A stretch of 64,000 nucleotides of DNA from Lophius americanus (lineage: Eukaryota; Chordata; Actinopteri; Lophiiformes; Lophiidae): positions 1,349,501-1,413,500 of the forward strand of contig JBBDHG010000061.1 of NCBI GenBank assembly GCA_037951165.1. Reading direction: 5' to 3'. Both the position numbers and the translations under genes were made by a program. The number at the start of each line of letters is the position of its first letter. Position 1 is the first letter of the stretch. Below, one piece after another: positions 48,667 to 63,600 of this stretch. The notes beneath the pieces were generated by a model. It did no database searches. It was given only the letters and a program-made list of their open reading frames with translations, and was not told the DNA's origin.

Positions 48667-48784
48667 GTTTACGGAAGCTGGTATTCTCAGCCTGTCTCCC
48701 CTCCAAACACTAACCAGGTCCTTCCCTGACAGGCTTCGAACATCAGATAAGATTGAGTATGTTCAGATAGGTATGAACGTGAGG
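48667..48784 (-). pseudogene. 5S rRNA-like pseudogene, copy B
   Basis: A second full-length match in the same orientation: GCTGGTATTCTCAG, GTCTCCCCTCCAA, ACTAACCAGG, CATCAGATAAGATT and GGTATGAACGTGAG are collinear with reverse-complemented 5S rRNA. Only about 3 bp separate it from copy A, unlike normal 5S clusters, which have spacers. Confidence 0.75.
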
Positions 48785-51700
48785 AATTATATCTCAAAAT
48801 GAATAGCATGAGAAAGCATTTGTCGTTCCTCATTGCAACAACAATCCCACAGAATTTAGAGAAACTGTGTGAGGTGAACCCGGGACCTTCTATAAAATGT
48901 TGTACCTTTTAACGTTAAATGCATCAATCTGATGCACTTTCTGCTTCATATCAACTGATAATAAAATTAAAAAAAGACCTAATAACTGGCAAATTGTCCA
49001 AAATATAAATTGATATTTGGCCATAAATTCCAACTTCTTATACGACAACCAGCTGGTCAGTCGGCTGCTGTTGTTCATCAGACGTGAATGCAATGAGTGA
49101 AAAAAAAGTGTTAACAGATGTCAATGAATTACAATAAAGATTGTCTCTGGAAAATCCGCTTTGTTGAATGTCTAGTATGACAGATTACAGAAATCGAATG
49201 AATGAAAGAATGTCCAGAACAAGGTGAGGCAGAGACTCTCCTCTTCTCTGTATCTGGTGCTATGATGAACACAGCACTAGATACACTGAATATGCTGATA
49301 ATTTATACTCTTGTACTTTTTATACTGATTTTAATATACATGCAAGTGAAGCGTCTTCTCGCGAGCACTCACTCTCTCTATAGGAGCAGACGAGCGGCTC
49401 ATTAAGTGTCTTGGATGCACACTTTGAAATTGTATTGATACTATGTGACTACCACGACAAAACCACGAGGATGACTATCTTGTCAGCCAAGTGGACCCTT
49501 TTTTCAGAGTCACACACATTTACCAGGAAAATGGAACTCACTGACCCTTTTAAAGTTTAGAACCAATATCTGACATACCCCTGTAATTTCCTTTTTTACT
49601 TTGAGGATGTATTCTTGATTTTCACATTATTCCTCCATGGAAAGATGGCCAGATTTTTCCTTAAAGCATCTGTCAACCATCTGAACTTGGCGTACATGAA
49701 GCATGAAATCACCCATCATGCTTTGAGCTTAAGATTTTCATATAGTACTTTAGTTTACTATTGTTTGGTATGTTGGACTACTGCTGTACATCTGTTAAAA
49801 GGCAGAGTCTCACACAGCAAAGATCAACCTGGAAAAAAATGTATGAAAAACAGTCAGAAAGAGCGTGCCGAGTATCAGATTTAGCTAGGACTCAGGCTTG
49901 GACCTTTCTGTCCGTAGGGAGTCATTCATCCCTCGCCAGGACAGTAGAGGCAAAATAACTCACTGAAGCATTAGAAAAGATCCAGACTTAATCATTCATT
50001 TGCCTCACTCTTATTCACAGCCACTCTTCTTTCCGTCTCTCTACCTTTGTACTTAATCTTTCTCCGGTGTTCGCTCCTTCTATTAGTCTCATGTTGTGTC
50101 TGCAGATAAATGGGTGGGGTGGAAATCTCAGACAAACCTAAGACTTATAATAAATCCACGGGATCAAAGAGAAGACCCAAAACCATCTGTCAGTGGTGTT
50201 TAATTCAGCAGAAGTGTGGTCTCCGGTCAATAATGGACTGGAGATCAACGTGACGACAATGGGCCACTACTACAGAGTTTCTTCTTCCAGGTATTCTTTG
50301 AAAGTCATTATTGGGTTTTTACATTTACTTCTACTCTGGGTTACTCTGGATTCCCTCTGTCTCTTGTACTCGTTCACCCTCTACCTTTCTCTCGTTCTCT
50401 CGGTCATTATCCTCATGACGTTCTCCCTTTTGCTTTACTCTAGGCTCTCTTTCCTTTCCTCACCTCAACGCAATTCTGCTCCAGATGTGGGCGCTGATCC
50501 AGGTGGATCCAGCACTCTGCCGTTTGTCTCTGTAAAACATCATTTAGTGTCAGAGCGGGTCTGAACACAGCTTCTCCGATGCAGCTGCAGCAACTCTTGC
50601 TTTTTATAGACGCCCATGAAAGAGAGGGAGAGAGATCCTGTAGGCTTTCATAGTATAAACTGTTAAACGTAGAGAATTGTCCCCTTCTCCTGATGTTTAA
50701 AAGCATCTTCATCAAGTAGAAGCCAAGACAAGATCTAATATTATTGTCAATGCGGTCCCAGTATAACAGTATAGTTGTTATTTATTACAACTTGGACCAA
50801 TTTCCATTGGTTATGTGGTCATCATTATGACACTGTAGTCTTGCATTGATCAGTCCTCTCTTGGTCCTCTTTACTTTGTCTTTGAGATTTAAAAATTAAA
50901 ACCATTAAACAGATTTTTTCTGTTTTTCAGTTGGCCTTCATTTTCTGTTTCAGGATTCAGAAATATGTGTTTGTTTAAAATCTGGCTTGTTATCTGACAT
51001 TAATGCTCATGTTCCTTTCCGCATCTGACCTGTTTTTACGAATGTCACTGCATTCCCAGTTCACCCAGAATAACGCGATGACCACATTGTGTTACTATTA
51101 GCGATGAAAACTGGACCCAGACTCTAATAGCCCCGAATTATAATTTAAATGATCAAATATGGGAGAAATGCTGGGAAATGTAGGGGCACATCATATCTTA
51201 GAGTAACCACCTACTGCCGCTCTCGTTTCTTTAAGCTTTATTTGTCATTGAGTTACATCAAGTTATAACTACAGGTATCTTAGTTAGCTGTGGATCTAAT
51301 GGGCCTAAGGCTTGATTGTGATCTAGTGAGAGAGGATGTCACTGTAGGCAGCATGACTCAGCTCAAATGGACGAAGTAACCTCCCTGTGAGCTCGGCATT
51401 ACTCCAGACTGGACCAAGCTTAGCCTCTGAGATCAACAGAGGCTAAAGCTGACAGGGGATACAGGGCAGAGGTGATTTATAATGGTTCCAATTAAGACTG
51501 ACCCTGACTGCAGGGATGAAACTAGGCAAGCTGCAACAGGGAAGGTGAAGTGGTGGAGAAGCAAGAGAGTCTTGCATCAGCAGAGTGCCAAAACATCAGT
51601 GTGGAGGAGGATCTATTTAAACCAAACCACAGATGTTATGTGAAAAGACAAACCAGTTTGATTTGAATGTGTTTTAATGATGCGTTAACAAGATAACTAA

Positions 51701-52029
51701 GCTTCTCCTAGACGTGTAATAGAGAAAAACTCAGAAAGACATTCAGAAGCATTTCAGACTGCAACTGGATCTCCACACTCAACGCAATGACCTTCTGGAC
51801 TGAAGAACCATCTGAACTTCAGATGCTTCCTTTCAACAGATTTCAAATTATTGAAAAATAAAATCAATAGATTTTGTTGCTTCACCTGTTTTAAGCTTTG
51901 TGACTGTGACTTTGTGACTGTCGCCAAATACATAGCACTGCCTTTTTATAAAGGATCCGATCTCCATATGTTTTTATTATTCCCAGTAGGTTCTACCTTT
52001 AGTAGGGTCCTTTACCAAAACCCGTAAAC

Positions 52030-52215
52030 CCTGGCTCGCCGGGCGCTCCAAAGTGGCCGCCCACTGCTCCCTCAGGGATGGGTTGAATGCAGAGAAATAT
52101 CTTCACTATGTTATACTTTGTATGACTGTATGTTATAAATAAAGGATTTCTTCTTGTTCTTGTTTTTGTTCTTGTTCTTGTTGTTGTTGTTCTTATTCTT
52201 CTTCTTCTTCGTAAC
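52030..52215 (+). mobile_element. SINE/LINE-type tail plus TTC/TTG microsatellite
   Basis: GGGATGGGTTGAATGCAGAGA followed by a TGTTATACTTTGTATGACTGTATG-like block and ATAAATAAAGG is a familiar 3' end of a dispersed fish retroposon. It runs directly into a (TTCTTG)n/(TTC)n tract at 52146-52211. Confidence 0.6.
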
Positions 52216-53013
52216 TCCAAATTCTGTTGAAAACTGTAGTTCATGTTTTACTTCAAGCTAAAATTCTGGCATTGCTTCCAACTTTAACATTTAAAGGAGC
52301 AACACATATCTTTAAAGGTCATGATAGGCAGGGGAATTTGACCTGTGTTCATCAATGTTGGATAATTTACAACAAACTGGGAGAGGAGTAACCATTTCGG
52401 AGTGTCCGATAAAGCTTAAATGCGAATTTAACTTTGTTACTCCTTTTCCACAGACACATTTCTTTGCTCTCCAGTGAGCTGCAACCATGAAGTATTCTCA
52501 GGTCTCCAAATAAACGTCTGCCTTTCTTTAGCAGACGTGATGAGGCGCTATTGGTACAATTAAGATATATAGCAGGGAATGAGAATGCAGGGGAATGTGG
52601 GAGAGGAGGTTGGGAATAGTTGGCACGGGAACAAAAGGCAGCGTTAATGATAACACGAGACCTTGAAAAGTGGAGCTAGGAGGACGTAGGCTTCATCTTG
52701 CTGCTCGCTCAATCCCCATTCCTCCCTTGACCTCCCCTTACTTTTTTAGTGTCTCCCCCTCTTTTCTGTCCTCTCCATTGCTTGCTCTTTCAGCACCCTA
52801 TTATGGCAAGTGCTTGTTGTCTTTCATGTGGAGTTCACGGCTGGAAATAATTTGGAACATCAAACCGCTGCGGGGACGAGATTGGGAAGGAGGTGAAAGA
52901 GACGGAGTGAGCGGGATTGATTTCTATATTTGGAATAAAGAATGCTAATATTAGTGAACATAATAAGGGTCATTTAAATTTTCTTTCTGTGTCACCCACA
53001 AATGTCCATCCTT

Positions 53014-53015
<2 letters not shown>

Positions 53016-53062
<47 letters not shown>

Positions 53063-53117
53063 CACACACACACACACACACTCACACACACACACACACA
53101 CACAGACACACACACAC
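53016..53117. repeat. (CA)n microsatellite
   Basis: About 100 bp of CA repeats with a few interruptions (CCTA, ACTC, AGAC). Confidence 0.95.
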
Positions 53118-56100
53118 GTAGCTAAACTATACTTTAGATACACTAGATTTGGCCCAAGGACGCTAACATGTGGTGTGTGTTAGGAGGTTTATCTGCGGAC
53201 TGCATCTTATGTACAAGGTTGTTAACGCATTTTCACAATTCTGGTCCAAAGTCCAATGACCTTTAATTCCTGATGTGTTTTTTTGTTTGCCTTCATTTTT
53301 AATTTGATATAAATCATCCTCAGTCATACGCAATAATGTTTATTGTGTATTTGGAATAGCAAATCATTAGAGGGGTAATCTGTTCAAAGCTAGAAACCTC
53401 CTTCACTACAACCCAGATATTACACAAGGTCTGTCATCCTTAACGCTGGAGATCAAGATCAAGCCTCCCCTTCTCTGAGAGCAGGTAGAGGAGGAGAGGA
53501 GTGGGAGGGAAGGGAGGCTAAACGTGCGGTCAGATAAAAAGCTAGTTAAAGGGATGGTCAGAATTATGGAGGAACACAATAAGGGATGACATCACTTTAC
53601 AGGACTGTGAAAAGTGATGAGTAATACAGAGGATATGGAAGGTAGTGATCTCATATGTGCATTATTTGCCCTGCAATGTGACGATTCTTAACCTGGGTCT
53701 GTATTTGTGGGGAAGCTGGTTGACCGTATGTACCCCCCAAACTGCTCTTTTTTAAGATTGTCTTCAAAGTGAGTCTGAGGGCCCTGACTCCCAGCTGATC
53801 TAATGAGTACAGAATGAGTCCTATTTTTTTTAATTACTCTTGAATATTTATAGCCATTTAAAGCCCGTCTCCACGTCTGTGAGGACTGAGACGCTCTGGC
53901 TGGTGCAGCAGCTGCTAGCAACAGATCTGCATATCCGAGAAATACCAGGGGTCACATTGTCACTTTCCACTAACAGTGAGGCTAATGAGGTGCTTGAGGT
54001 CTGGTGTCAAAGTTGAAGGGTGAATATGCATGTTGACCACCCTCAGAGACATGTGAAAATTGACACCATCTATTGATGTTTGTAGCTATTAAATGGTTTC
54101 CGACCGCAAGTAAAAGAGGCGATTTTAAAATCAACAGTTGGTTTTTGAAAATGATGAAAGTGATGAAATCTCAACAAAATAATGAATTTAAAGCTATGCT
54201 TTCTTAATTTTGATTGATTGATGAACAACGTGGATGACATTAAAGGTCATCATCTCCAGGTTCTACATTTTGGGGTCTGTCAGATAAAGTGAGCAATGAT
54301 ACTAAATGTCACCTTCAGTCATTGAGTTGTGATTTTACTCCAGAGATGAAGAGAAAGCAGTGATTAAGGTGAGAAGGAGCACAAGGGTGGACGGAGATTG
54401 GACATCAGACAGGATACCACTGTTTGAAACTGAGCTGTTAAGTTTTTGGATGAATGAGAGGGTGAATAATCAGAGTAGCATAAAGATACTAATTTTAAAT
54501 CCTCTTACTAACCACAATATTAGCAATTAGTGAAGACGATTCATCTGTGTTTATTATTATATTTCATCATTTTGGTGTTTTTATTGAACTGCGAAATTAC
54601 TTAATTTAACTTAATTTATTATTCTAGACTAGAATATTTGATCTTGTCTTTGATTAGTTCAACTCTAAGACCAACACTAATCGTTGTCTGATGTTGACTG
54701 TTACCGTGTATAATTTGTATTTTATCTCCAAAGCTGACTGGATGGAGAGACGGTGAGAGGAGGATACCTAACAAACCACAAGATTACACTCTACATACAA
54801 TACAATCTTTTTAATTTGTATTCTTTGTCCATTGACATATGTTGCGTTATAACACCCAATCACTGTGTGTGTATGAGTGTGGGAGTGTGTTTCAATTATT
54901 GATTCGTCCATCTGTGAGAAGAACTTATGCAAAAGCAATGTAGTGATCGATAGGTGTCAATAGGTGTCAATTTGATTTATTCAACGGCTTGTATAGGCAA
55001 AAAAAAAAGGTCTGTACTATACTAGTGTGAGCTGCTTAGGTCTGACGACAAGACCAGTTTAATAAATGGTTTGAGCTGATATGCAAATAGAGATATAGAC
55101 AATAGCTTCTAAACATGCTGCACAAAGGTTCAGGCTGAGCCCTGTTGATTGCATGGCTTCGCTCCACTAAACCAAAATAGTGTCTCTAAGCCTCTGTAGC
55201 CCTCCACCCATTTAGTCATGCTTCCTGGATGTAATCCCAAAGGCAATGGGGCAGTTTCATCACGGCCTCCGCAGTCATCATTTCAACAATGAGCGCTGAG
55301 GGGAGCCAAGTAATGCAGAATTATTATTATGGCAACTACATTTTTCAAAACATTTAGATCCTAATTAGGGGCGAGTTATTAGAATTTTTTTTTAAACAAA
55401 TGGGATGAGAAAGTAGTTTATTTGCTACTGCTCTCCAAATTCCAAAGTTAATGTTTACAATTATTTTGTGATTTATTTTCAAGTTAAAAAAAACAAGTCA
55501 CTGACAGCATTAGTCTTTTTTGGAGCGAATCCGATAAGTAGTCACTGAAAAGCCTTTCACGTTTCCCCTGCCACACCCACCTAGAGCTCAAAACAAGGCA
55601 GCTAAAAACAGCTGACCTCACACAAACACAGACGTACACTCCAAAAGCAATTTGTCAGTGCCACAATGATCCCTTGTATCGTACGCCTACAGCAGTCCTG
55701 TGGTTGGGGGCAATGTTGTACGTTGCCAGATGGAAGCCTTTAACTTAGATACTTATTAAATTATTTATCTATTACTATCACTGCCTAGAGGCTAGCAGTA
55801 CAATACATCCAGCCAAAGATGAATTAAAGGGATTCTTTACTGACATGTTTCCAATTCAAATGTAATCAAGGGTCTAGATAGTAATTCTGATTGAAACCGG
55901 GTCGGCCTCCTTAGAGAAGTTTTTTTTTTTCTTGGATGAATACAGGCGTCTAGGCTAGTAGAAGGCTAATTTCCCCAGATAAATATTTATGCTTGAGACT
56001 CATTTTATTTTTCGACCTGTAAACCCACGCTATGTTATGTGGGAGGTAAGCTAGAGTTTGTTTATCATCAAGCTCGGCTTGATTGGACAGAAAGAGCCAA

Positions 56101-59100
56101 GACTAATCCGACAATATTATTTTCAAGGGTCATTCCGAAACTGTGTGTTTGTGTGCATGTGTGAGCCAATCAATGTGAGCCTCAAAGGTCAAAGGTGAGA
56201 GAAATTGCCAGCTGGGCCTGTTTTCCCTTGACCCGTAAAGAGGAGTGTGTGCGCGTGCTATTATCTGTGTGTAACAGGTCACTCATAACAATGAGAGAAA
56301 GCAGCGTGGAGAGAGAAGGCGAGAGTAACACCTGTTATCTTTTGTCAAGGGAAAAAGGACATTGATTAGGGGGAAACAAAAACCGGTGATGTGACACAGC
56401 AGGGTTCAGCAGAATTAATCTCAGTGTAAAAACCTCCACCTTCACCTCAGGAAGGCGCCAAAAAAAAGAAGCGGAAGGATCCTGAGTTGTCCGTTTATAT
56501 GTAATGTTGGGGTACTCTGAGAGTTGGTGGTGGAGAGGCGTGTGAGACAGAACCCATGTGAACTACAGTGATCTTATAGTGTCTGTGCATCTAATTAGTC
56601 TCCTCCCTGGTAAGAAGGTGGACTGTATGCAGCATTAAAGTAATTGTCTTAACTTCGTTCAGTATAAATAAGTAAACCACTAAAGCTAATTTAGAACACT
56701 AAGTGTAAACAGCAAAATACGCTATATTAGATTTTTTATAGAAATGTTCTTTAGGTGGCAAAAAGTTAATTAGTTGCCGGTGCTGATTTTCACTTAATAA
56801 GACTTCTTAGGACAAGTGACTAACACATTTAAATAAGAAAGACAGAAAGAAAATAAATAACATTTAAAACAGTAATTTGGAGAAGTTCTTGATCATGAAG
56901 GGGAATTTTAGATTCAATTTGCAGGATTATTTTTAACTGGCTAAAGGGCTTATTAAGTAAAAGTCAGTATAAATCAGAGGTGACCAAAGTTCACACATTC
57001 TCCAGCAGAAATTCAGCTAATTGAGTAAAAAAGGACACCAGTAGAGGTGGAAGTATAGAGAGAACTTGTTCATCTTGAAGTCAATACGTACATACCCCGA
57101 AATGTACACAAATTAAAATAAAATAGTCTTATAAGGAAATTTCTACTGGAATGTTGTATTCATTTAGTGTATTAATCACTTTATTCCTAATTCCATAACT
57201 GCTTTTCACCCTTATGTAGAACACAGGTACAAAAAAACCCAGCGGACAGAAGAACACATTATGCCTGTTCTTTGTGTTTGAGTTTCTCACTTACAAGTCT
57301 TTTCCATTTCATCTTCTTATTTGTTTTTATCTCTCTCTGTGGAACATGTTTTGGACCATTAAGAGATCATCATATCTGTGTGTTATTGTCTTATCCATTT
57401 AGGTTGAACACCAATGCAATAATTCAAAATAAAAAACAATCTAAGAAAAGTAAAGGGTCTAGTCTGAAGACATAAGGAGTAGAAAGTACTGAAAATGTGG
57501 GTTTGTTTGTGTACAAGTAAATATTCCAGTTAAGTACAAACACATGAAAACTCTAATAAAGAACATGAACCCACCTCTGGTGCCACTTCTGTATTTTAGT
57601 ATCAAAGAATTTTGCACTTTCTTGGGGACTTGTTATATAAAACTATTCAATTTTCCCGGTAATAATTACAAAAGATATTTAAATGAGTGGGATATTCTCA
57701 TCAATTTAGTACATAATTGTTCCAAATGCTGAACTAGCGTTTATATTATGTGCATTTCACCAAAACCATTGAACTCTCCAGTGCGACAGTGTGGTGGTAA
57801 AAATAACATCAACGTATTTTTGCACACTTACTGTACCTATCGGCGTGATAAATACATTTATGAGCTACTATTTCATTTCAAATCCTGCTGCTGTACAAAC
57901 AAAGTGGGCCAAAAGCTAATTTTACATCCTGATTAGAGTATTTACTACACTCGTGCGGGAAAAGGGTTACACAACTAGCAGGAAAGCTGCTTATATTGGA
58001 CCTCAGACTGACAATGGAGCTAAGTTGATTTTGGACAGATATGATAACTGGATTAGCCTCCCACTGACCCGGGCCTGAACCACAGCCGGAGTCAGAGATG
58101 GGTCACGTCTACTCAGTGACAAATAGAGGTGCATCTGTCTGCGTTAATGCTCATTAGCATCAGGGGTGATGGCAAGATGAAACTAAACACAATTAGTCAA
58201 TTTAATGTTGAGAAGGTTAAACTGCCCATGCAAGGCCTCAAAGGCTACAAACTCCGACTGCTACATGTATGTGGTTGATTTATACACCAGAGTGCAACAT
58301 TAAATAAAACACACGACTTATACACATGCTAACCCACAAATGCAAATTATGAACTCATGACACACAAACTGCTGAATGGATAAGCCAATCCTTTCTTGAA
58401 TTGTAGGGATCTTAACCCTGCTCTATCATACACAAGCACGCACATACACACACACACAGACACACAAACGCATGCAAACAAATGCACACATGCACACCAA
58501 TACACACGCACACATACGTGTGTCTACATTGCAACTAGGTTTTGCATGATTTCGGCATAGAGACACAAAAAGCCGCTGTGAGTCCGTGTGGTGAGGGGAT
58601 ATTAGAGACTGTGTTCACATATTCATACACAGTCTGAGGGGGTGGAAAAACTAGCCTAACCTTGTTAAATTAATTTCCTGACGAGGTGACAATGGTGACT
58701 ACAAGGAAGTGCTGAGAAAAACAATCCCGATTCCTGTAGAACCCGTTAAATCACAGTGTCTGTGGGACCAGAGCCTCATGCCCAAAAATTTTCTCCATCT
58801 GCAGTAGAAGAAGCCAAGTTATTCTCCGGATAAACCCTTCTCCCTAAAGCTACTTTAGCTGCTTAAATCAACCCTTGTCTTTCTCTGTTGCTTTTTCCTG
58901 TATTCAGTCATCGTGCTTTTTCATCACTTTCTTGGGAGAGGATTTAACTTAATTGTACCTTTGGGTCGGCACATTTCTCTCTCATTTTGTTTCTTCGTCC
59001 CTCTGATTTCAGCACAAACAAAAGCCGGTCGTGTGGATGGTGATCGCTCAGTCAGACAGCAGGGAACCTATCAGATTAAAGAGAGCACCGGATGCCTCAT

Positions 59101-60115
59101 AAAACCCAAAACACACTAGTTAAACCAGGTTGTCAGTGATGTAGAGCGTCCATTAAACACACATGCATGTGCAACGGGCTAGCGCACATGTGTACAGCCT
59201 TCCTCCTCCCCATTATCGCTCGATCCTCCACAGCTAGCTCAGTCAACTGGAATTTCTTAGAAAAACAGGTTGGCTAGGCATTATGCAGCCCAGGGGTCAC
59301 AGATAGAGCCAAGTCCTGCAGGGAGCGAATCAGGCAAGGATGAGGAAGAGTAGAGAGAGAGAGAGAGAGAGATTGCTGGGAAAAAAAGAGGGGGAAGAGG
59401 TCTAGTGTTGCACACCTACAGACGTGTGGAAAGAAGTCTTAAATCAGCTGCATGTCCACACTTCTTCAGTCAGCTCACTGGGAAATGACTTTTCAAAATA
59501 AAGACCCACTGCAAGCGCTGCAGAGAACAGTAGTAGCTTCAAACACAAACAATGCAGACAATGAGACGGCCAGGAGGGGCCTGAGCCACAGCTTAATCCA
59601 CTGTCCCCGTTAAAAAACAAGTATAAAAGCACACCACAGGTATTCAAAGGAATGTTAAACGCTTAGACAGTTGCTCTATCTGACTGAAAGTTTGGATCTT
59701 AAAATCAGCAGAGTGGAGGCCAAGAAGAAGTGATAAACAGGGGATGAAGAGTGATTTACGGCTGAATACTCTGCACCTCAAAGAAAATGAATGAGATTCT
59801 AGTGGCTCTGATTAATTGAGGGGCTTTTTCTATCCTCATCACTACATTTTTCTTGCTATCTGTATATCTTCTGCTTTCATTCACTGTGCTGAACCATTAA
59901 TACAGCCTCCCTCATGTCATTGCAGTCATTGCAAAACGGTTAAAAAAAAGAGCTGCGCTTAGCTCAAGCACAAAGTTGTACCAAATTAGCATTTCTCAGA
60001 TTAAAATGTAAAAGTTGGACAAGCAGCATTTCTCTGGCTCCATTGAGGGAAAACAAATACACAGAGGTGCTTTATAATATTTCTAGTGGAGTTGATGAGA
60101 TGTGCGCGATCCACC
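53118..60115. other. intronic stretch without assignable features
   Basis: No exon or recognisable element found. An interrupted CA-rich tract at about 58436-58520 and a (GA)n run at about 59353-59372 are present. Confidence 0.5.
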
Positions 60116-60119
60116 ATCC

Positions 60120-60640
60120 CTCCATCCATTTATCCATCATTACATCCATCCATTTTCTTCCGCTTAAACGGCATCATATAGTCCCTCCAGTGAGTTGTGG
60201 GTCTACTCCGGGGTCTCCACTCACCTACACTCTTCTAGGCTGAGCCCAGCCACCCTTTGAAGGAAGCTCATTTCAGCCGCTTGCATCTTTAACCTCATTC
60301 TTTCGATCACTACCCGGAACTCGTGACCATAAGTGAGGGTTGTAACTTAGATGGACAGGTAAATTGAGAGCTTTCACCGCACTACCTGTCCATCTCAAGG
60401 TACATTTTCCCATCACTCGAGAACAAGACAACAAGATACTTAAACTCCAATGCTTTTGGCAGCAACTCACACCAAACCCGAAGGGGACAGTCCCTCATTA
60501 TTTGCAGAGAACCATGGTCTCTCACACCTTCCCCTTGACGCTCAGCTGCAAACCGTTCCAGTGAGCGCTAGAGATCACAGGCCGACGAAGCCAACAGAAC
60601 CACATCATCTGCAAACAGCAGAGGATGCACGCATTCAACT
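60120..60640 (-). mobile_element. degenerate non-LTR retrotransposon (LINE), reverse-transcriptase 3' part
   Basis: On the minus strand 60591-60624 encodes LLFADDVVLL, containing the FADD catalytic motif of reverse transcriptase. It is followed by a region matching SLERFAAE, CPLRV, the EFKYL strand and HLWSRVPGSDRK in several frames with stops and frameshifts. The downstream end has the CATCCATTTTCTTCCGCTTA terminus common to fish LINEs. Clearly inactive; family not assigned. Confidence 0.8.
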
Positions 60641-63600
60641 GCTATTAATTCCTAGGGTGAAGGAAAGAAAAGAATAGTAAACACAAGTCAGGATGGCAAG
60701 ATATGAGGGAGCGAGATTCTAGTAATGGTATGATAGAGAAAGATGAGGTGATGACGTGTCAGTGAGAGTGGTGCGTACAATGCGTGTCAGGAGGGATGGA
60801 AATAGTTAGGATAAGAAGTGTGCGTGAGGAAAGGTGGATCGCAAAGGGGAGGAGAGAGGGAGCTGAACAAATGTGGTGTTATGGAGATGTGAGGCAGAGG
60901 GTTTAGGAAGACAAAGCAGAGGGGATTCATCGAAAGTCAAAGAGAATTAACACTTCACCCAATGGAGATCAAGGCAGAATATGATGTGGTATTTATGGTT
61001 TAACTTGAAGTGCCCATCATAGAAAATGAGAATTATATGTCTATGTCTCGTCTTTAAATGCCTTTTGTCTATTTTAGGATCATTTCACCCATGACAGCGA
61101 GGGGGACAGGTGGTGAAAGTTGAAAGGTTTAGCTGGGAGTTAGAGGAGGGATTATCTTAAAGTCACGGGGAAAACAGACCTCCAACGCTGTAAGCCAAGG
61201 GGTTCAAGCTGGAGGCACTGACTAAGATGCACTGAGCCACACAGTAATGGGAAATGATGGGGTTCCAGCTATCACATGGCTGGTCACACCGAGGCTGCCT
61301 GGGAGAGGGGCGTGAGGACTTTGTGGACTGAGGGTGGCGCAGATTTTTGCGCAGATCAAAGCCACATTTGAGTGGATTTAGGTTTCACAAAATGGGCGGG
61401 GAATGGGGGCGTAGTGTAAGATGAAGAGAGAGTAGAGATCTTAAGATACAGTAAACTGTATTTCAAAGAGGTCGGAGAGGCCTAGTTCAATAATTACATG
61501 TCATTAGGAAAAAATAGCCTTAAATATGCAACTTTTCCTTAAACGGCATTTCTTTCAACATACACCTGTTGGGACATGTTTGCGTCTTAATGCCTCCGTT
61601 TCTCTATCCGCACTTTTGATCCATCTCCAGTGTGCTTACCCTTTAATGTATTGACTTGACCTTCAACTGGCAACCTCATAAGGATGTTTTTCCCACCGCT
61701 AAACTTCTCCCTCAGATCAGTTGGCAGCATTGTTAGTAAAGCTCTCCATCAGCAGTGTCACATATAGCCCAGCTCAGCACTTGACACAGAGGCTGTGAGA
61801 ATACAGTAGGATAAGGTACAAGGCAGAAGGAGAGATGGAAACGACAGAGGGTTAGAGGCGTAAAAAACCTTGGGGAGGGGAGGGAATGTGGGTCCCTGTT
61901 GTCCTTAAAGTCTTATTGGTTTTTGCTTTCATTACAGACACCGTGTTGACTCTGCACACTTCCTGCCCCGTAGGGAATTGCTATACTACCTTGATGCACA
62001 TTGACACGCGATCAAGCTATCTCATGTGTGCATTGAAACATGCTTGAATGATTTTCAAATCAGCAGTATCAAAATCTTTCTTTTTTTTTATAATAGCTGG
62101 ACAGAATAGTAGTAAACCCTCTAGCATCTAGAGATTTGCCTCTGTGCAGCTAAAAAGTAAATATTTTCCTGTGTTTCTTATGAATGAAGCATGAAAGCAT
62201 GAGCAGAGCGATTCCACTGGAGGAGAAAGCAGCGTCTTGGACCATGAAGAAATAAAAGGACACTGTAAATTTCGGTCTCAGACACATTGTTCCCCAAAGG
62301 GAAAGTCAAAACAGGCTTGTTAAACCCAGTTAGCAGGCCAGCATAGATGCACAATGGGGGCCTTGTGTGTGGGGGCCCACTAAAGCCTTCCTCAGGTTGT
62401 CGGTCCGTCTCTTCACTTCCTTTAAAACCTGGCACCTTTTTGGACCCTCCATTTCCCTCTTATCATCACCTCTTCTTCTGCCAGAGTCCCTCTTTGGCTC
62501 CTTGTCACTTCAGTTTCCTCCCGCTGTCTCTTCTGACTCCGTTATTTTACAATTTGGCGCGAAGATGTCAGTTTGACTCCATCCTCAGATTTAAGGTAAG
62601 TATAAAGTTTGTAGATATTTGTTATTTGCATGTTTTTGTTTTCAGTTTTCTCATTTACTGCCTTTTGCCTTGAGGATGTTGTGGGGTTCTTTTTGGGGTT
62701 TTTTTGCGACATGCCATACAAATTTTGGTTTTGATGAAAGATGAGAACACAAAAAACAGAAAACTAAATATTTCATTTATTTTTTTGTTTCCTCTGCTCT
62801 ATATTAATTTAGCATCACACCGCACTTCTGCAACTTTCAAGAAAAGGCAAATAGTTCTGAGTGTTATTATCCTCCCACAGACACATGTAGACATTGTAAA
62901 TTGAAGTTTGTCATGTCTTTGAACTGCATCCTGCTTTGAAAGTTGAAATGAAATAATGCTGATGTTCCATAAATTCACCACAAGAGTTAGTGCCACACAC
63001 ATTCTGTAAAAAAAGATTCTAGTAATGAACTGATGAACATATTCAGTTTTGTTAAACACTTTTCTGAAAGTCCATCTCAGTTTGGGTTTTTCTTCACCAA
63101 ATTCTGGTGTAGTACTATTTCTGAAGACAAAAAAACAGGAAGCCCTGAATCTATTGAGCTTTTTATTTCAATCTAATGCTTAAGTTAAGTATTTCAGCTT
63201 AACATGTGACACTGACAGGGTGGTAACATTTCTTGGATTTATCTTTCGCATGCCCATACTGGTGAATTTTCATGCAATAATTTGACTGACCTCATCTGGT
63301 TTTATTGAACAAAGAACCGGCAAAATACACGTTTTAAAGCCGGAAGAACTTTGTTAAACCCTCATTCCTTTCTCAGTCCCAACCCTGCCAGGCCTTTTTT
63401 TTATCACCAGCATTTTCTAATCTTTGTTTTTTCTCTTTCGTCTTTTTCTTCCCACTCTCCTCCCCCCTAATTGTCTCCATACCCCAGTCAGTACCAGCTT
63501 CCACTTCCTTTGTTCTCCACTAGGCCTGGTCGATGAAGGACGGCTACCAGGGAGGAGAAGTCAAACATTATTCTACCACCGCTTGACTGATTTTCTGCTT

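Noticed and set aside
48549..48784. Functional 5S rRNA genes
   Set aside because: Too many substitutions along the whole length, no spacer between copies, no T-run terminator seen.
50193..50564. 123-codon plus-strand ORF with a long hydrophobic stretch
   Set aside because: The hydrophobic part comes from a CT-rich tract; no recognisable family or exon borders.
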